Counted from the first letter of the stretch, positions 1 through 11,427 are shown. The stretch: 64,000 nt of DNA from Rhynchospora pubera (GCA_028095005.1 CM051459.1:117959431-118023430); one strand, 5' to 3'. Program-made: numbers and translations. The notes: generated from the sequence alone by a model not told the origin.

Positions 1-1340
1 TATCAGCAATGCAATACCAAAAAGACCAACTACAAGTAAGCTTCAGTGTCCTAAACGCTGATGTTATATTGTGAATTAAAAGAATCCTCATGCTAATGTT
101 ACTATTCTCATGTGACAGCTGCTTATCCAGCAACACATCCTACAGTTATTCCGGACCCAAATATCACAAATACAGCTAAGTTTTCTCAAATTCCTTTTAC
201 ATGTTTTTATTTTTGTAATGTTTTCAAGTTCATTGTACACTTGCAAGGCCTTTGACTGTCCTGTACTACCTAATAAATGAATGTAATGTCCGTGAAGCAA
301 TGTTGTCCTACCTTCCTGTCATCTCTCCTTAATCTAATAAGCTCAAAGTACTTTACTGAAGTTGTAGGTGAAAGAGGGCAAGAGTACAGAAAGCTATAGC
401 ATTCTTTTCTCAGAAAAAATGGGAAGAGATGGATTTAAGTGAAATGTCATATCATATGTTATATGTTCTTGCATGAAATCAATCCCGTGTCATTTGGAGG
501 CCATACTACCATTATTATATCTTTTCATTTAAGGATGTATTGAACTTTCGTCCTCTAATTATTTCTCTTTAATTGAAGATATACATTGGGAATTTGGATC
601 CCAATGTTACCGAGGTTAAGTTGAAGCTAATATGTGCCCAGATAGGGGAGATTAATTATGTTAACATCCCAGCTAATAAAGGATGCAGGTTTGTACAGTT
701 TACTGCCAAATATTCTTTACCGGTCTTTTCTTTTCTTTTGTACATTCAGCTACAGTTAATTGTTTTATGGTTATGCCAACTGCTTCCTTGGTTCTATTTA
801 AGCTTTTTTAAATTGAATATGGTCGATGAATATATTTGTGATTGTAATATAAATAAATAATTAAATTGGTGACCAGACAAATAAAAAGGAGATTTTTAAA
901 TGTATCATGTAGACATATTCATGAGAACTTAAAGTTGCTCAGTACCCAATAGTAACACAATGACATATGGTTTAACACTTGGATTTCCTCTCGGTTTCAC
1001 TACCATTCACTTATGTTAAATGAAAATAAGTTTAGATATAAAGGTATGGTAGTGGCTGGAAATAATATACGTCACTATGGGTACCATTTATGATTGTTAC
1101 ATTGAGGTGGTTATGAATTTCATTCCAGGAATTAAATCTACGATGACAATTATAGTTCTATGATACATTTTTTAGGAACAAATAAGGCTCAAATGATTAT
1201 TACATTGAGGTAATTATGAATTGAATTCCAGGAATGAAATCTATGGTGACAATTATAGTTTGATTCTTTTTCTGGAACAAATAAGGCTGCAAGATGATTG
1301 TGTTCAGGAACAAGCTCTTATAGCACTTAAAGGTTAAAAT
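1..1340 (+). pseudogene. RBP45/RBP47-like RNA-binding protein, decayed gene fragment
   Basis: Three or four short stretches read like the middle of a plant RBP45/47 (poly(A)+ RNA-binding, triple-RRM) protein. About 2-34 reads ISNAIPKRPTT and is followed by a gtaagc donor. About 119-180 reads as a linker rich in Ala, Pro and Thr. About 579-710 encodes the start of an RRM with the RNP2-like IYIGNLDPNVTE and a degenerate RNP1 (GCRFVQF). A short piece at about 1309-1335 (EQALIALKG) resembles the RRM end and runs into a stop. The donor expected after the RRM exon is not a GT (AAATATTC), and the remaining RRM part and C-terminus are missing. The family binds mRNA in the nucleus. I read this as a pseudogene or truncated 3' part; the gene may extend to the left of the window. 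Exon limits are approximate. Confidence 0.55.
1092..1299. repeat. Tandem duplication of a ~104-bp unit
   Basis: Two diverged copies of a unit that includes TTACATTGAGG, TTATGAATT, ATTCCAGGAAT, GACAATTATAGTT and GGAACAAATAAGGCT lie head to tail within the decayed RBP-like locus. The second copy leads into the last RRM-like fragment, so a duplicated intron segment is the simplest explanation. Confidence 0.7.
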
Positions 1341-1866
1341 CTTTTTTTTTTAATATTTTTTTTATTATACATATATAGCATAGAGTGATCCACTTTTGAC
1401 TCCTGTCAGAACTGGCCTCTTTTCTATACTTTGTTTACCATTCTACATTTTAGAGAATTTCTTGCTAACATGAGAGGCCCGTCTTTTGTTACCAGAAAGC
1501 TCTTTGTTAACCTAACCCATATAAAACCACACATGTTTGTTAAGTTTGATCCAGCATTTTGGGTCAAAGGAATCTCCTGTTCATTTGATTAAAAAAAAAT
1601 AATCATCCGTGTTTGGCTCTTCTTATGGTTTATGTCCCTAGGTGAGTTTACAGATTGATATTGACTATGAGTTTTGATTCTCTCATTGTTCTCTCATGGT
1701 TTATTTTGGTTGCATGTAATTAATGTTTATTTTCCTAATCATTTTGATCATCTATAATTATCTTAATTAACATGAAGAATTTGGGGGTCAGTACATAATT
1801 CATCTCTTGATAAATTCATTCCTAATAATTTTTTTAATTATGTTATCTCACTTCAATGCTTTTCAG
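1341..1866. other. Gene-free AT-rich stretch
   Basis: T- and A-rich DNA without a supported exon. It could be intron of the decayed locus on the left or plain intergenic sequence. No repeat structure was recognised. Confidence 0.5.
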
Positions 1867-2112
1867 GTCTTGATAAATTCATTTGGTGGCTCTATTGAAT
1901 ATACCCAATAATTCTGGAAACAGCTTTGTAATATTTTAAATGAGAAAACCCAGCCGAATCGCACGGCCAAAGAGCTTTGGATGAGGCTGAAGAGATTGAA
2001 ATATGATTTCAGTGACTACAAATTTTGTGCAGAGATGCAGGACTGGTATTGGGACAATGAAAAGAGCCTCCCTTTTGCCCCCAATGAAGCACCCTGGGAT
2101 GAGATAACCAAG
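1867..2112 (+). pseudogene. Unrecognised exon-like fragment with an internal stop
   Basis: Between a tttcag acceptor and an AAG/gtacag donor the + strand reads as 82 codons with protein-like composition, interrupted by one TAA at 1909-1911. After the stop it reads FWKQLCNILNEKTQ, then RTAKELWMRLKRLKYDF, then WYWDNEKSLPFAPNEAPWDEI. The balanced composition, conserved-looking Trp residues and flanking splice signals suggest a genuine former exon. I do not recognise the family. It lies downstream of the RBP-like remains in the same orientation but does not look like part of an RRM protein. Confidence 0.4.
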
Positions 2113-3239
2113 GTACAGTATATGACATCCATTTGTATTTTCTATTTTCTTATTTAATAATTTATTTGGCAGTGCTTGCCTTTTGGTATGGTGTCTATTT
2201 GGTGCATTTTGGAATTGTTATACCATGCTAATAAGGAATTGCGCTCTCAGTGAGGCTTGCTTATAATCATTTGGGCCTGAAGCAGCAAGTACATAATCTT
2301 AAAATAAAAAGTTAACAATTAATTTTGATGCAGAGCACATAACTAGACCACCTATAGAAGGCATACCTTGAGTGAAATACTGCTGTGATAGACGAGATAA
2401 AACAGCAAGTAAGAAGTTCTAGGGATATTTCTGGAAAGAAATTGAAAAAATATTTTTAGGTAATATGTTGCTCCAATGAAGGATATAATTTGATGATGTA
2501 GGAGAAATAATCGAATTACATAAACTAAGTTATTTATTTGAGAACCAGATATTTAACTATTATCCGCTTCCTTTTCTCCTCTATATGAACGCCAAAACCA
2601 TTTTCTGGCAAATCTCTCCTCTTTTCGTTGTTCTATTGTGTAAGTTTATTATCTATTCATGTTTTGGTTTATGTAATATAGTTGTTTATTGGTATCCTTC
2701 TTGAGGATAGCAATTAAAATTCTCATCTGAGTTTAACAATAGAAGACAAAAAAATGACATCTTGATTTGTATTTCATATGCCTAATATAAGCCCATGAGG
2801 TGAACAAAGTTAGGCCACTGGCTCATTAAAAAGCAACAAAAACACACACACACACACACACATAGCGGCAAAATAACTAACTTGAAGACATCATTAAAAA
2901 TATATGTAGTTCTTTAAATGAAAATAGATTTAGCAACATTATTAATTGAAAATTGATATAGTGGCTTATTGGTATCCTCCTCCTCCTTGGTGACTGATTT
3001 GACATTTAAAAGATTGATACAGTGGTTTATTGATATCCTCCTTGGTGACTGATTTGCTATTTAGCATCATTATTATTTGAAAATTAATATAATGATTTAT
3101 TCCGGAAAAGAAAGGTTTGCCATTTAAAAAAAAATAATAGTTTTGTATATAAGACATTGGCAGTTTGGCACTCAAATGGCGGCGAAGCCGCCTCCCTCCA
3201 CCTAGTTACAATAAAACCATGAAAAAGGCAAATTTGAGC
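2113..3239. other. Intergenic; (CA)n microsatellite and a short local duplication
   Basis: There is no gene. A CA microsatellite occupies about 2841-2862. At about 2958-3060 a ~55-bp piece containing TATCCTCCT, TTGGTGACTGATTTG and CATTTA is duplicated in tandem. The ORFs here are short and simple in composition. Confidence 0.6.
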
Positions 3240-3242
3240 AGT

Positions 3243-3365
3243 TACAGCACTGTTCGGAATCCCAGATTCCGATCTAACGTTAGATCGGAATCCGAGAATC
3301 CGATCTAACGTTAGATCGGAATCCAGGAATCCGATCTAACGTTCGGAATCCAGGATTCCGATCTT
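3243..3365. repeat. Tandem array of palindromic GATTCCGATCTAACG units
   Basis: A cluster of perfect and near-perfect palindromes. The word ATTCCGATCTAACG is followed by its reverse complement CGTTAGATCGGAAT, and the pair recurs with short CCAGG/CCGAG joints. Three to four half-units fit in about 120 bp, and the last unit is degenerate (GATCTTACG). It ends about 145 bp upstream of the helicase start codon. Such micro-palindromes resemble those at the ends of the foldback element at 52.1 kb, but the sequence differs. Confidence 0.75.
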
Positions 3366-3508
3366 ACGATACTATTTATATTAAACTGATTAAATTGATA
3401 TTAATTTTATTGGATTATATTAATTTAATATTATTTTTTAAAATTTCGGAGAAACCCTTCTAAAACCCTGAGAGAGAGAGACCAGCTAGCCATCGATCAG
3501 TGATAGTC

Positions 3509-6500
3509 ATGGCGGGTCGTATACTTTCGATACGCCTCCTACGTTCTCTCCAAACAAGTAGTACCTTACACTCCCCTTCTTCGTCTCCTCTCAAACCCTC
3601 CCCACTACTTCTCTCCCATTCTCTCCTCACTAACCTTCGCTCCTCCCGTTTTTCCTCGGGCCGCCGCGCCTCCTCCAACGCCGGGAGAAATCCGAAGAGC
3701 TTGGCTGAAGACGAGGCCGAGCTGAGCGACTGGATCGGCGACTTGAAGACTGATTCGTTGAAGCTCAGTTTGCATAGCGATAGTGAAGATGAATTCGATC
3801 GGAGGAGTGATCGCGTCTCTGGTAAATTTAAGAGGGGAGAGAAATTCAGGGGTGGAGAGAGGAATTTGAAAAGTTCGAGGGGTTCAGTGAAAAAGAGAGG
3901 CTTTTATAGTGATGAGGATGAAGATGAGGAGGGGGGTTTTGGTGAGGGGTTCGCTTCTAAGGGGCAGAGAGGAGGCCGTGGTGTTATAAGTGGAAGATGC
4001 AGGAAGGATTTGGATTTTGACCGTGGTGTTATAAGTGGAAGAGGCAGGAAGGATTTGGATTTTGATTTTTCGGATGAGGAGAGAGGGTCTAGAGGTCGGG
4101 GGGTTTCTTCTAGAAGGAATGAGGGTATGGGTGGTAGGTCGGAGAGATTTAGTGGTGGTGGAAGAGGTCAGGGTGGGAGGGGCTTTGGTTTTAGTTCCTC
4201 AAAAAGGGACCAATGGGGTAAGGGTGATGATGGGTTTAGTTCGGGAAAGAAAGGTCGTGGGGGCAGTATGTCAGTGGGACAGAGAGGTGGCAGAGCTGGT
4301 CGGGGTGGAAGGAATTCGGGTTTTGATCTGTCAGAGGGGGAAAATGAGTCTGATGGTGTTGAAGGGTTTCGTTCTGGAAAGAGAGGTCGTGGGGCCAGTA
4401 TGTCAGTGAGACCGAGAGGCGGCAAAAGTGGTCGGGGTGGAAGGAATTTGGATTTTGATCTGTCAGAGGAAATGGATTCTGATAGTGATGAAGGATTTTC
4501 TTCTGGAAAGAAAGGTCGTGCGGCCAGTATGTCAGTGAGACAAAGAGGTGGCAAAGCTGGTCGGGGTGGCAGGAACTTGGGTTTTGATCTGTCGGAGGAT
4601 GTTACAGAGTCTGATAGTGATGAAGGGTTTTCGGATTTTGAAGAGGATTTTAGCCAAGACAAGAAAGACAAAATGAAAGAGGATTTGAGGGACGGGGATT
4701 CAAATGTAAGATCTGAGAAATCAGATGAAGGAGAAAGGGATGAAAACACTGTTAGGGACTCAGGCGGAGAGCATGATTCTTACCTCAGCCAAAAACGGTA
4801 CAATTTCTTGTTCTTAACCTGACACCAATAAATGAGGGTTCACCGTATGTACTCAATGTACCTTACCATATTGAGCAAAACCAATATGGATAACTTGGTG
4901 TAATGTCCCAAAATTTTAAGAATTTATCTGAAATTTTAAAATGTTCAAATTACTCGATTTATAAAGATAGTAATTGTTTGGTTCTTCAAGTTCACCTTCA
5001 AAATGTGCCAGAAATGCACCTTGGTCATTGTGCAAAAAAATATATACCTCATATTATTATTTTTTTTTTTTGGTGACCTTTCTTTTGCTGCATTTCTTTT
5101 CTAGCCTACCCCAGCTTGTTGGGGACAAAAGGCTTAGTTGTTGTTGTTGCTGCTGTTTTATTGTGTTTTAGCCTTTTTGGAATCACTAAATGTCATGTTG
5201 TGGCTTTGGAAAACATGGATGGGTACGTATATATTGTTTGGATTAGAATAAACCTTGAAAGCTTGTGACTCAGTATCTTTGCTTTGTTTTGCTTTACGAA
5301 TAGCACACCATTGTCACAATCTTATGTTGTGCTTTGTTTATTTAGTTAGCAATTAAAGCCATTTTTTTATATTGGTGATTAATAGGTTTGATGAATGTTC
5401 TCTCTCCCAACTGACCCTGAAAGGGGTTAAATCTGCGGGTTATGAAAGGATGACTATTGTGCAAGAAGCCACACTCCCTGTTATTCTTAAAGGTCCTATC
5501 CACTAGTTTCTTTAAATTAATCGTGGCTTAACATTTTTTATTACTTTATTTTGTTGGCATTTTTCTTAATTTGTTATATTATATTTCTTCTGTGTAGGTA
5601 AGGATGTTCTTGCTAAAGCTAGGACAGGAACTGGAAAAACTGTGGCGTTTTTGGTAGGCATCTAAATTCTCTTGCAAGTTTGGGAAATTTGACTAATATG
5701 TTTACTGCCAAAAAAAAAAGAAAGAAAAAAGAAAAAAAAAAAGAAGAAAGAAAGTGCTGGATACCAGCTCAGTGGAGGTCTTTTTGGAAGGACAGATTGC
5801 ATACTGCACTGCTATCAGTAGTTGATACCACAGTTCATAGGAGAAATTTTGGCTTTTTCTGTTGCGATTTTTTTAGATGTAATTCTGTAGTAACTTTAGT
5901 TGTGGTAAATGGAAGTGGTAAGTTTCTGCCTTGTTTTCAAAATAATGTGTTTGCAAACTTCAGTTCATGGAAATAAATGTTCATTTTTCTGTTTCCAGCT
6001 TCCAGCAATAGAATTAGTTGCGGGATTACCTCCAGTTGACCGTGATGAGAGGAAACCTCCAATTAATGTGCTAGTGGTGTGCCCCACACGTGAGCTGGCT
6101 GACCAAGCTGCTCAGGAGGCCATTAAGCTTGTGAAGTACCATACATCAATTGGAGTGCAGCTTGTGATAGGGGGTACGAGGTTGGCTCTGGAGCAGAAGC
6201 AGATGCAAAGAAGACCTTGTCAGGTCCTGCAAATTTTGTATATACATTAGTTTGATGATAACATAAACTTTGTTAGGTTTATGTATTTGGTCTTGTGTTA
6301 TTTGGTTTTTGATGTTGATTTTTTCCTGTTCCAGATTGTGCAGTCAATACTGAACCTATTTACTTGGGCATAGCTTATAAAAATTATTGCAACTTAATAA
6401 TTTTTTTGTCAAAAAAAAAAAAATGCCTCCTTGGAGAGACCTCACTTGGATGTTCTGTAATGAAGTGTCACAGAAGAGTATATAGAACTGCTGCTTCTTT

Positions 6501-9159
6501 TCATCATTATTATTGTTTTTTGTTTCAGATACTAGTGGCCACACCTGGAAGGCTAAGAGACCACATGGAGAACACGCCAGGGTTTGCCACAAGGCTGAGA
6601 GGTGTGAAGGTACTGGTGCTGGACGAAGCTGATCGCTTGCTTGACATGGGTTTCCGTACCGATATTGAAAAAATTGTAGATGCGCTACCAAAACAGCGCC
6701 AGACACTTCTATTCTCTGCCACAGTTCCAGATGAGGTATGCTAATTACCTGTTTCATCTGAAAGTACTCACTGAAGAGGGCCAAAGTTTCTGCAGATTCA
6801 CTCTGCTGGTACTAACTGAGACTCTAACAGCTGTGGAGAGTCTTATTAGATGGACAGTAATATTGTATTAGATCTTCAACTTGTCCAAATAACTGTACTA
6901 GGACGATCTGATTCTGGTTTTTGTGATAAGCATTTTGTTATTTTATTTTATTTTTCCTTAAGGGAAGATAGTGATGTGTTATCTATCCATAGGTTCGACA
7001 AATCTGTTACATGGCTATGAAAAGAGATTTGGAGTTTATTAATACTGTTGAAGAAGGTAGTGAAGAGACACATTCTCAGGTTACTATTACTTTTAAATTT
7101 TTTATCCTTTCCTTAATATCTAAGGGGCCGTTTGGATCGCTTAGGAATAGGAGAAATTTCCTATTCCTAGACATAAAGTATTGGGAAGTGTGTAATTTTG
7201 TGAAGAGTTTGGATTGTTTATAATAAATTTATGCTTAGGAATAGGAAATTCCCCAAATTCCCACTTGATCCAAACGAGCCCTAATTTTTGTTTGATATGA
7301 ACATCATCACCGAATGATTATGATTGTTTTTTTTTACTTTATTTAGGTTAAACAAATGCATGTTATCGCCCCATTGGAAAAGCAGTTTCAAATTCTTTAC
7401 GGTCTCCTTAATGACCATATTTCAGAGAATGTTGATTACAAGGTAATGCCACAGTAGCAATTTCTTCTAGCTGTGAGGCAAAAAGAAAAAAAAAATAAAG
7501 AAAACCTCAGCTTCTTGGGCAACATTTCTTATTTTTTATGAAACAAATGTAGGTGATGGTTTTCTGTACGACTGCTATGGTTACCAGGCTAGTGGCTGAG
7601 TATTTAGCTGAGTTAAAGTTGAATGTGAGAGAGATTCACTCAAGAAAAACACAGAGTTACAGAACTAGGGTTTCGAAGGAGTTTAGGGAGTCAAAAGGGC
7701 TCATTCTTGTCAGCTCTGATGTCTCAGCCAGAGGTGTGGATTACCCAAATGTCACCCTAGTTATTCAGGTAATTGTTTAGGCAAGCATATTTGCTGTATA
7801 GTTATATGAAATCCTTTTTATGTTTCTCAGAGCAAGCCCTCTTAATTTGGGAATTTAACCTTCCAAAAGAGGTGAGTATTTTTTGTTTTGATTTTTGTTT
7901 CTTTGTTGTTTCTATTCTTTTGTTCGTCCTTTTCTTTTGACTGGGTTGACTAGGGTAGTGATCCATAGCTCAAAATTATGTCAATGAAGCATATAAGCTC
8001 ATTTTTTTTTTTTTATTTGATTAGAATTGGAGACATGGGGCCTGGGGCGAAACCAAGTTCGTTGCAAAGTGTGCTTGGCATACTTCAATTTTCTAAAAAG
8101 TCTTACAAGTTTAAAAATTCTATACTAATTCTTTTAAAATTTTTAAAAATTCTTATTTGGCACCCTCTAAAAACTAAAAAAAAATTCATATTATAATTTT
8201 TCGCCCCACCTATTTGAGAATCCTGGTTCCACCCTATACATTTATTCAATAGACCCCATGATAATTTGGAAATTCCTTTGTTTTTTTGTTCCAGACCTCA
8301 AAACAATTTTAAGGACATCTTTACAGTCAGTTTGATTTGAGCTTCCTGTTAATTCAATAATTAATAATATCTTGGTCTGGTGCCCATAGCTTAGTTGTAC
8401 ATCAAAGACTGTATTGTGTGATATTTAACCCATTGTGTAATAGTGTTATGTATGCATCTCTTCTTTTTGTGCTAGACATACAATCTCTCTCTCTGACTGT
8501 TAATTTTTGTTCAGTTGGGGGTGCCAGCTGACAGAGAACAGTATATACACAGGCTTGGTAGAACTGGCAGGAAAGGCAAAGAAGGAACTGGTATATTAAT
8601 GTTGGCACCATGGGAAGGGTTCTTCTTGAGAAGTATTCAGGATTTGCCAATCACAGAGGCACCTCTTCCTTTGATTGATCCAGACACAAGGAAAAAGGTA
8701 GCCATACAGATCTCTCCAATTTGGCCAACCATTGTTTTCAATTGTGAAGAATAGCTGCATTACAGAATGAAGCATAAAACAAACCAAAGAATTAGAACGG
8801 AACTGAACCTGAGAAAACAAGACAATGTCTAACATGTGACCAAGTGCACAGAGTACATAAGCAAAAGAACACTATCCTTGGTTGCTGGATCTCACTTAAT
8901 ATACTAAAAATTTGGTATTTCTGATATACAGGTTGCTCGGGCACTAGAACATGTGGAGGTCAAGGATAAAGAATCTGCATACCAAGCATGGCTGGGGTAC
9001 TACAATTCAAACAAAAATGTTGGCAAAGATAAGTACCAACTTGTTTCCTTGGCCAGTGAGTTCAGCCACAGTATTGGACTCGACAATCCACCACCTCTCC
9101 CCAAGTTGGTGCTCAGAAAAATGGGCTTAAACAACATTCCTGGCTTAAGATCCAGGTAG
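3509..9159 (+). CDS. DEAD-box ATP-dependent RNA helicase, RH31/RH26-like (10 exons)
   Basis: ATP-dependent RNA-unwinding enzyme. Exons: 3509-4797, 5386-5492, 5598-5653, 5999-6223, 6529-6735, 6993-7079, 7347-7442, 7553-7768, 8515-8697, 8932-9159. All junctions are GT-AG and keep frame, giving 897 aa. The start is the ATG at 3509; the GTG 9 bp upstream is not a plant start. Residues 1-60 are rich in Arg, Ser and Leu with no acidic residue, like an organellar transit peptide. Residues ~65-430 are RGG- and Asp/Glu-rich. The helicase core follows: Q-motif region from FDECS (~431), motif I ARTGTGKT (473-480), Ia PTRELA (513-518), Ib TPGR (564-567), DEAD (591-594), SAT (622-624), V SARGVD (747-752), VI HRLGRTGR (773-780). 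The core strongly resembles plant RH31/RH25/RH26/RH48. Intron 1 carries a retroposon tail and intron 6 a Tourist-like MITE. The organelle is inferred only. Confidence 0.93.
4230..4622 (+). repeat. In-frame tandem RGG/acidic repeats in helicase exon 1
   Basis: Three in-frame units of 43-44 codons (~130 bp) encode GFSSGKKGRG, SMSV, RGG, GRGGRN, FDLSE and an acidic DSDE tail. They correspond to residues ~241-371. A shorter doublet just upstream (about 3975-4070) repeats RGVISGR and RKDLDFD. RGG boxes usually bind RNA. Copy number is likely variable between alleles and orthologues. Confidence 0.85.
5104..5155 (+). repeat. 3' tail of a non-LTR retroposon with TTG repeats
   Basis: Within helicase intron 1, the words CCTACCCCAGCTTGTTGGGG and ACAAAAGGCTTAG are followed by (TTG)4. 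I recognise this as a 3' end common to plant SINE/LINE retroposons ending in TTG repeats. The body upstream is not recognisable, so it is a 5'-truncated remnant. Confidence 0.5.
7124..7281. mobile_element. Tourist-like MITE (158 bp) in helicase intron 6
   Basis: Terminal inverted repeats (TIRs) GGGGCCGTTTGGATC and GATCCAAACGAGCCC are flanked by TAA on both sides (7121-7123 and 7282-7284), the 3-bp TSD type of PIF/Harbinger elements. The interior words AGTGTGTAATTTTGTGAAGA and TTTGGATTGTTTATAATAAA are shared with several other copies in this window. It lies between exons 6 and 7 and leaves the splice signals intact. Confidence 0.85.
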
Positions 9160-10048
9160 TTTTCTGTTAAAAATAAGCGGCCGTTTTTTCCAATTCTCAA
9201 TTATAGCCAAATGGCCATTTCTTTACTGGAGGTTTAATTCTTTTGTTTTTTTTTTCTGTATTTTTGAGCTATTCGTTGTTACAATATAAATATATTGATT
9301 TCAGCATATACGGTAAAATTTAGTATTTGGCACGAAGGCACCGCGGGTGATGATATTTGACCTTTTTTTTTTTTCTTCAACACGTATTAATTAGCAAGAC
9401 TGGGAGGATGAAAATCGAGCAATTAAATTTCTTTTTGGTAATTTAATAATGGGATTATTGCGAAGAAATATCATTGTAATGAGGAACTCCCGTCCAAAGG
9501 AACATTTAGGCCCTGATCAAAGGGTAATTTTTTAACGTCGGATTTATTTCGTTGGAAATTTTTTTTTATCAAAATGGATGGATTTGATGTCATTTGATTG
9601 GAATTTTCATGTTATTAGACCTAACAAAATCTTGAAAAATCAATTACTATGAAATAAAATCTCGTGTAAAAATCATTTTAATCAAAGTCTTATTTTCTTG
9701 ATTTCTTATCTCGTCCAAATTGTATTTACTAAGTAGGATAGCTTGATCTCTTTTGTATGGTGAGGTGAAGTGCAGAATTTTACATTTTAAATGGATGAAT
9801 TGCATGTGAAAAAAGTTAGTTTTTATTAGTACAGGAGCAGGGTAGTACTGAATCTCTTCCTCTACTAACCTCTGTGGTTGAAATGTAATTTGAACTGCAG
9901 TTTTGTGCACTGATATGGTGCTGTTACCTAGTGGACATTCGGAGTGTGTTGGTTGAAAATTTTTGTACTACAAAACCAACTAGCCAAGTGCCCTATAAAG
10001 TAAGATATGATACGAGTATATAATGGTCGTGGATATATTTCAATATCA
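9160..10048. other. Helicase 3' flank, no gene seen
   Basis: Probably contains the helicase 3' UTR, with AT-rich stretches after 9240 that could hold polyadenylation signals, followed by featureless AT-rich DNA. The short ORFs are not coding-like. Confidence 0.5.
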
Positions 10049-10247
10049 GGTTGACTGTTTGGATGGTTCACGAACAAAGGATGAACAAGGGGATGAATAA
10101 AGGCCCACGAACAAAACTAGTTCGTGAAAATTGGAGAACTAGGAACTAGGGAGTAGTTCCTAGCTCGGGACTGTTCGTGGGTTGTTTATCTCTCGCGAAC
10201 TAGCCTTGTTCACGAACTGCTAGTTCGTGGATGGTGCCAAACACACC
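10049..10247. mobile_element. Small inverted-repeat element with GTTCGTGG/CACGAAC words
   Basis: The left end contains CTGTTTGGATGG then TTCACGAAC. The right end contains GTTCGTGGATGG then TGCCAAACACACCC, roughly the inverse. Several CACGAAC/GTTCGTG and CTAGTTCG/CGAACTAG words face each other inside, making a strong hairpin. The ends resemble the Tourist-like family only in the GTTTGG core, so this may be a different family. I saw no convincing TSD. Confidence 0.5.
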
Positions 10248-10264
10248 CAAAATAGTTTCTTTTT

Positions 10265-10520
10265 ACTTTCAAATTTATTATAAACAATCCAAACTCTTCA
10301 CAAAGGCTCCGTTTGGATGGTGTGGGAATAAGAGGAATAAGGGAAGAAGTATTAGAAAGTGTGTAACTTTATGAAGAGTTTGGATTGTTTATAATAAATT
10401 TGGAAGTAGGAAGAAGTTATTCCCTTATTCCTGCACCCATCCAAACGGAGCCAAAGTTACATACTTCCCAATATTTTTTTTTCCTTAATCCTCTTATTCC
10501 CACACCATCCAAGCGGAGTC
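10265..10520. mobile_element. Tourist-like MITE split by a second copy
   Basis: The left part (TTTATTATAAACAATCCAAA then CTCTTCACAAA) and right part (AAGTTACATACTTCCCAATA to CCATCCAAGCGGAGTC) join into the usual family sequence if the insert at 10305-10452 is removed. The left terminus is missing and abuts the element at 10049-10247. Confidence 0.7.
10305..10452. mobile_element. Tourist-like MITE (148 bp) nested in another copy
   Basis: TIRs GGCTCCGTTTGGATGG and CCATCCAAACGGAGCC are perfectly inverse. AAA flanks both sides as a 3-bp TSD. The interior has the family words GTGTGTAACTTTATGAAGAG and TTTGGATTGTTTATAATAAA. Confidence 0.85.
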
Positions 10521-10777
10521 GTAGATAAATAGGTCTCAACATTAGTTCAAATATGTATGGACTATGGAGGTGAGTAGGTGACATTGGTATGTACTATGTA
10601 GACAACATTATATTTATGGTGGTATGAATTATCTACTAGTACTTAGCTTGAGCCTGACTAACATAATTCTCGTTTTAGGTACTTAGTTAGTTTAAAAGTT
10701 AAAACAAAAGGTTTATGAAGGATGTCATTAATAGAGAAATGCAGGAGTTTATACTAGGAGGAAGAAGATTAATTGCA

Positions 10778-10937
10778 GGTTGTATTTGGATGGGAGTGAG
10801 AATAAAAGAATAAGGAAAGATGAGAATAAATTTGTTATTAAACAATCTAAACTTTTCACATAATTACACACTTTCCAATACTTCTTCTCTATTTTTTTTT
10901 CTTATTTCTCTTATTTCCACACCATCCAAACGGAGCC
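10778..10937. mobile_element. Tourist-like MITE (160 bp)
   Basis: Ends GGTTGTATTTGGATGG and CCATCCAAACGGAGCC, flanked by GCA on both sides (10775-10777 and 10938-10940). The interior TACACACTTTCCAATACTTC is a family signature, here in the opposite orientation to the 7124 copy. Confidence 0.85.
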
Positions 10938-11427
10938 GCAAATGCAAAAGATATTTTGAAGGCGTTGATTGGTCACTTTGTATTCGGTTTATATTATGTT
11001 ATGGTCATGCTGAGAGTGGTGTCTACTACTAACTAGTGTGGGGTTAAATGAAGACTAACAAAACCGATATTTTGGTTAAGAAAGATCAAACTGACTTTGA
11101 CCGTAATTATGTGCATAATGACTCGCCACATTATCTTAACACCGGTTCTCGCCGCAGAGGAACAGTGGTCAAACTTGGATTTGACCGTGATTACTATCAC
11201 ACTTTACGTGTGACGGGACCCACACCCACTCGAGTGCTCAGTCACCGCCTTAAATAAGGAAGTAAAAAGACGCGACCCATCAAAAAAGAAACCCGAATCC
11301 GAAAAGTCTAGAATACTCAAACAAAGATTTTAGATCCGACCCGTCAATCTCTCTTTCCCAATTCCCAGAGCCGTTGTTCTTCATCTTCTCAACCCGAACA
11401 AAAAAAAAAGGAAATTAAAAAGGAAAA

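Noticed and set aside
4168..4749. 193-codon minus ORF opposite helicase exon 1
   Set aside because: Shadow of the RGG/acidic coding repeats. The + strand frame joins in register to nine further helicase exons.
11048..11257. 69-codon + ORF before the CCCH-RING gene
   Set aside because: Lies in the promoter/5' flank, with no domain and no splice link to the gene.
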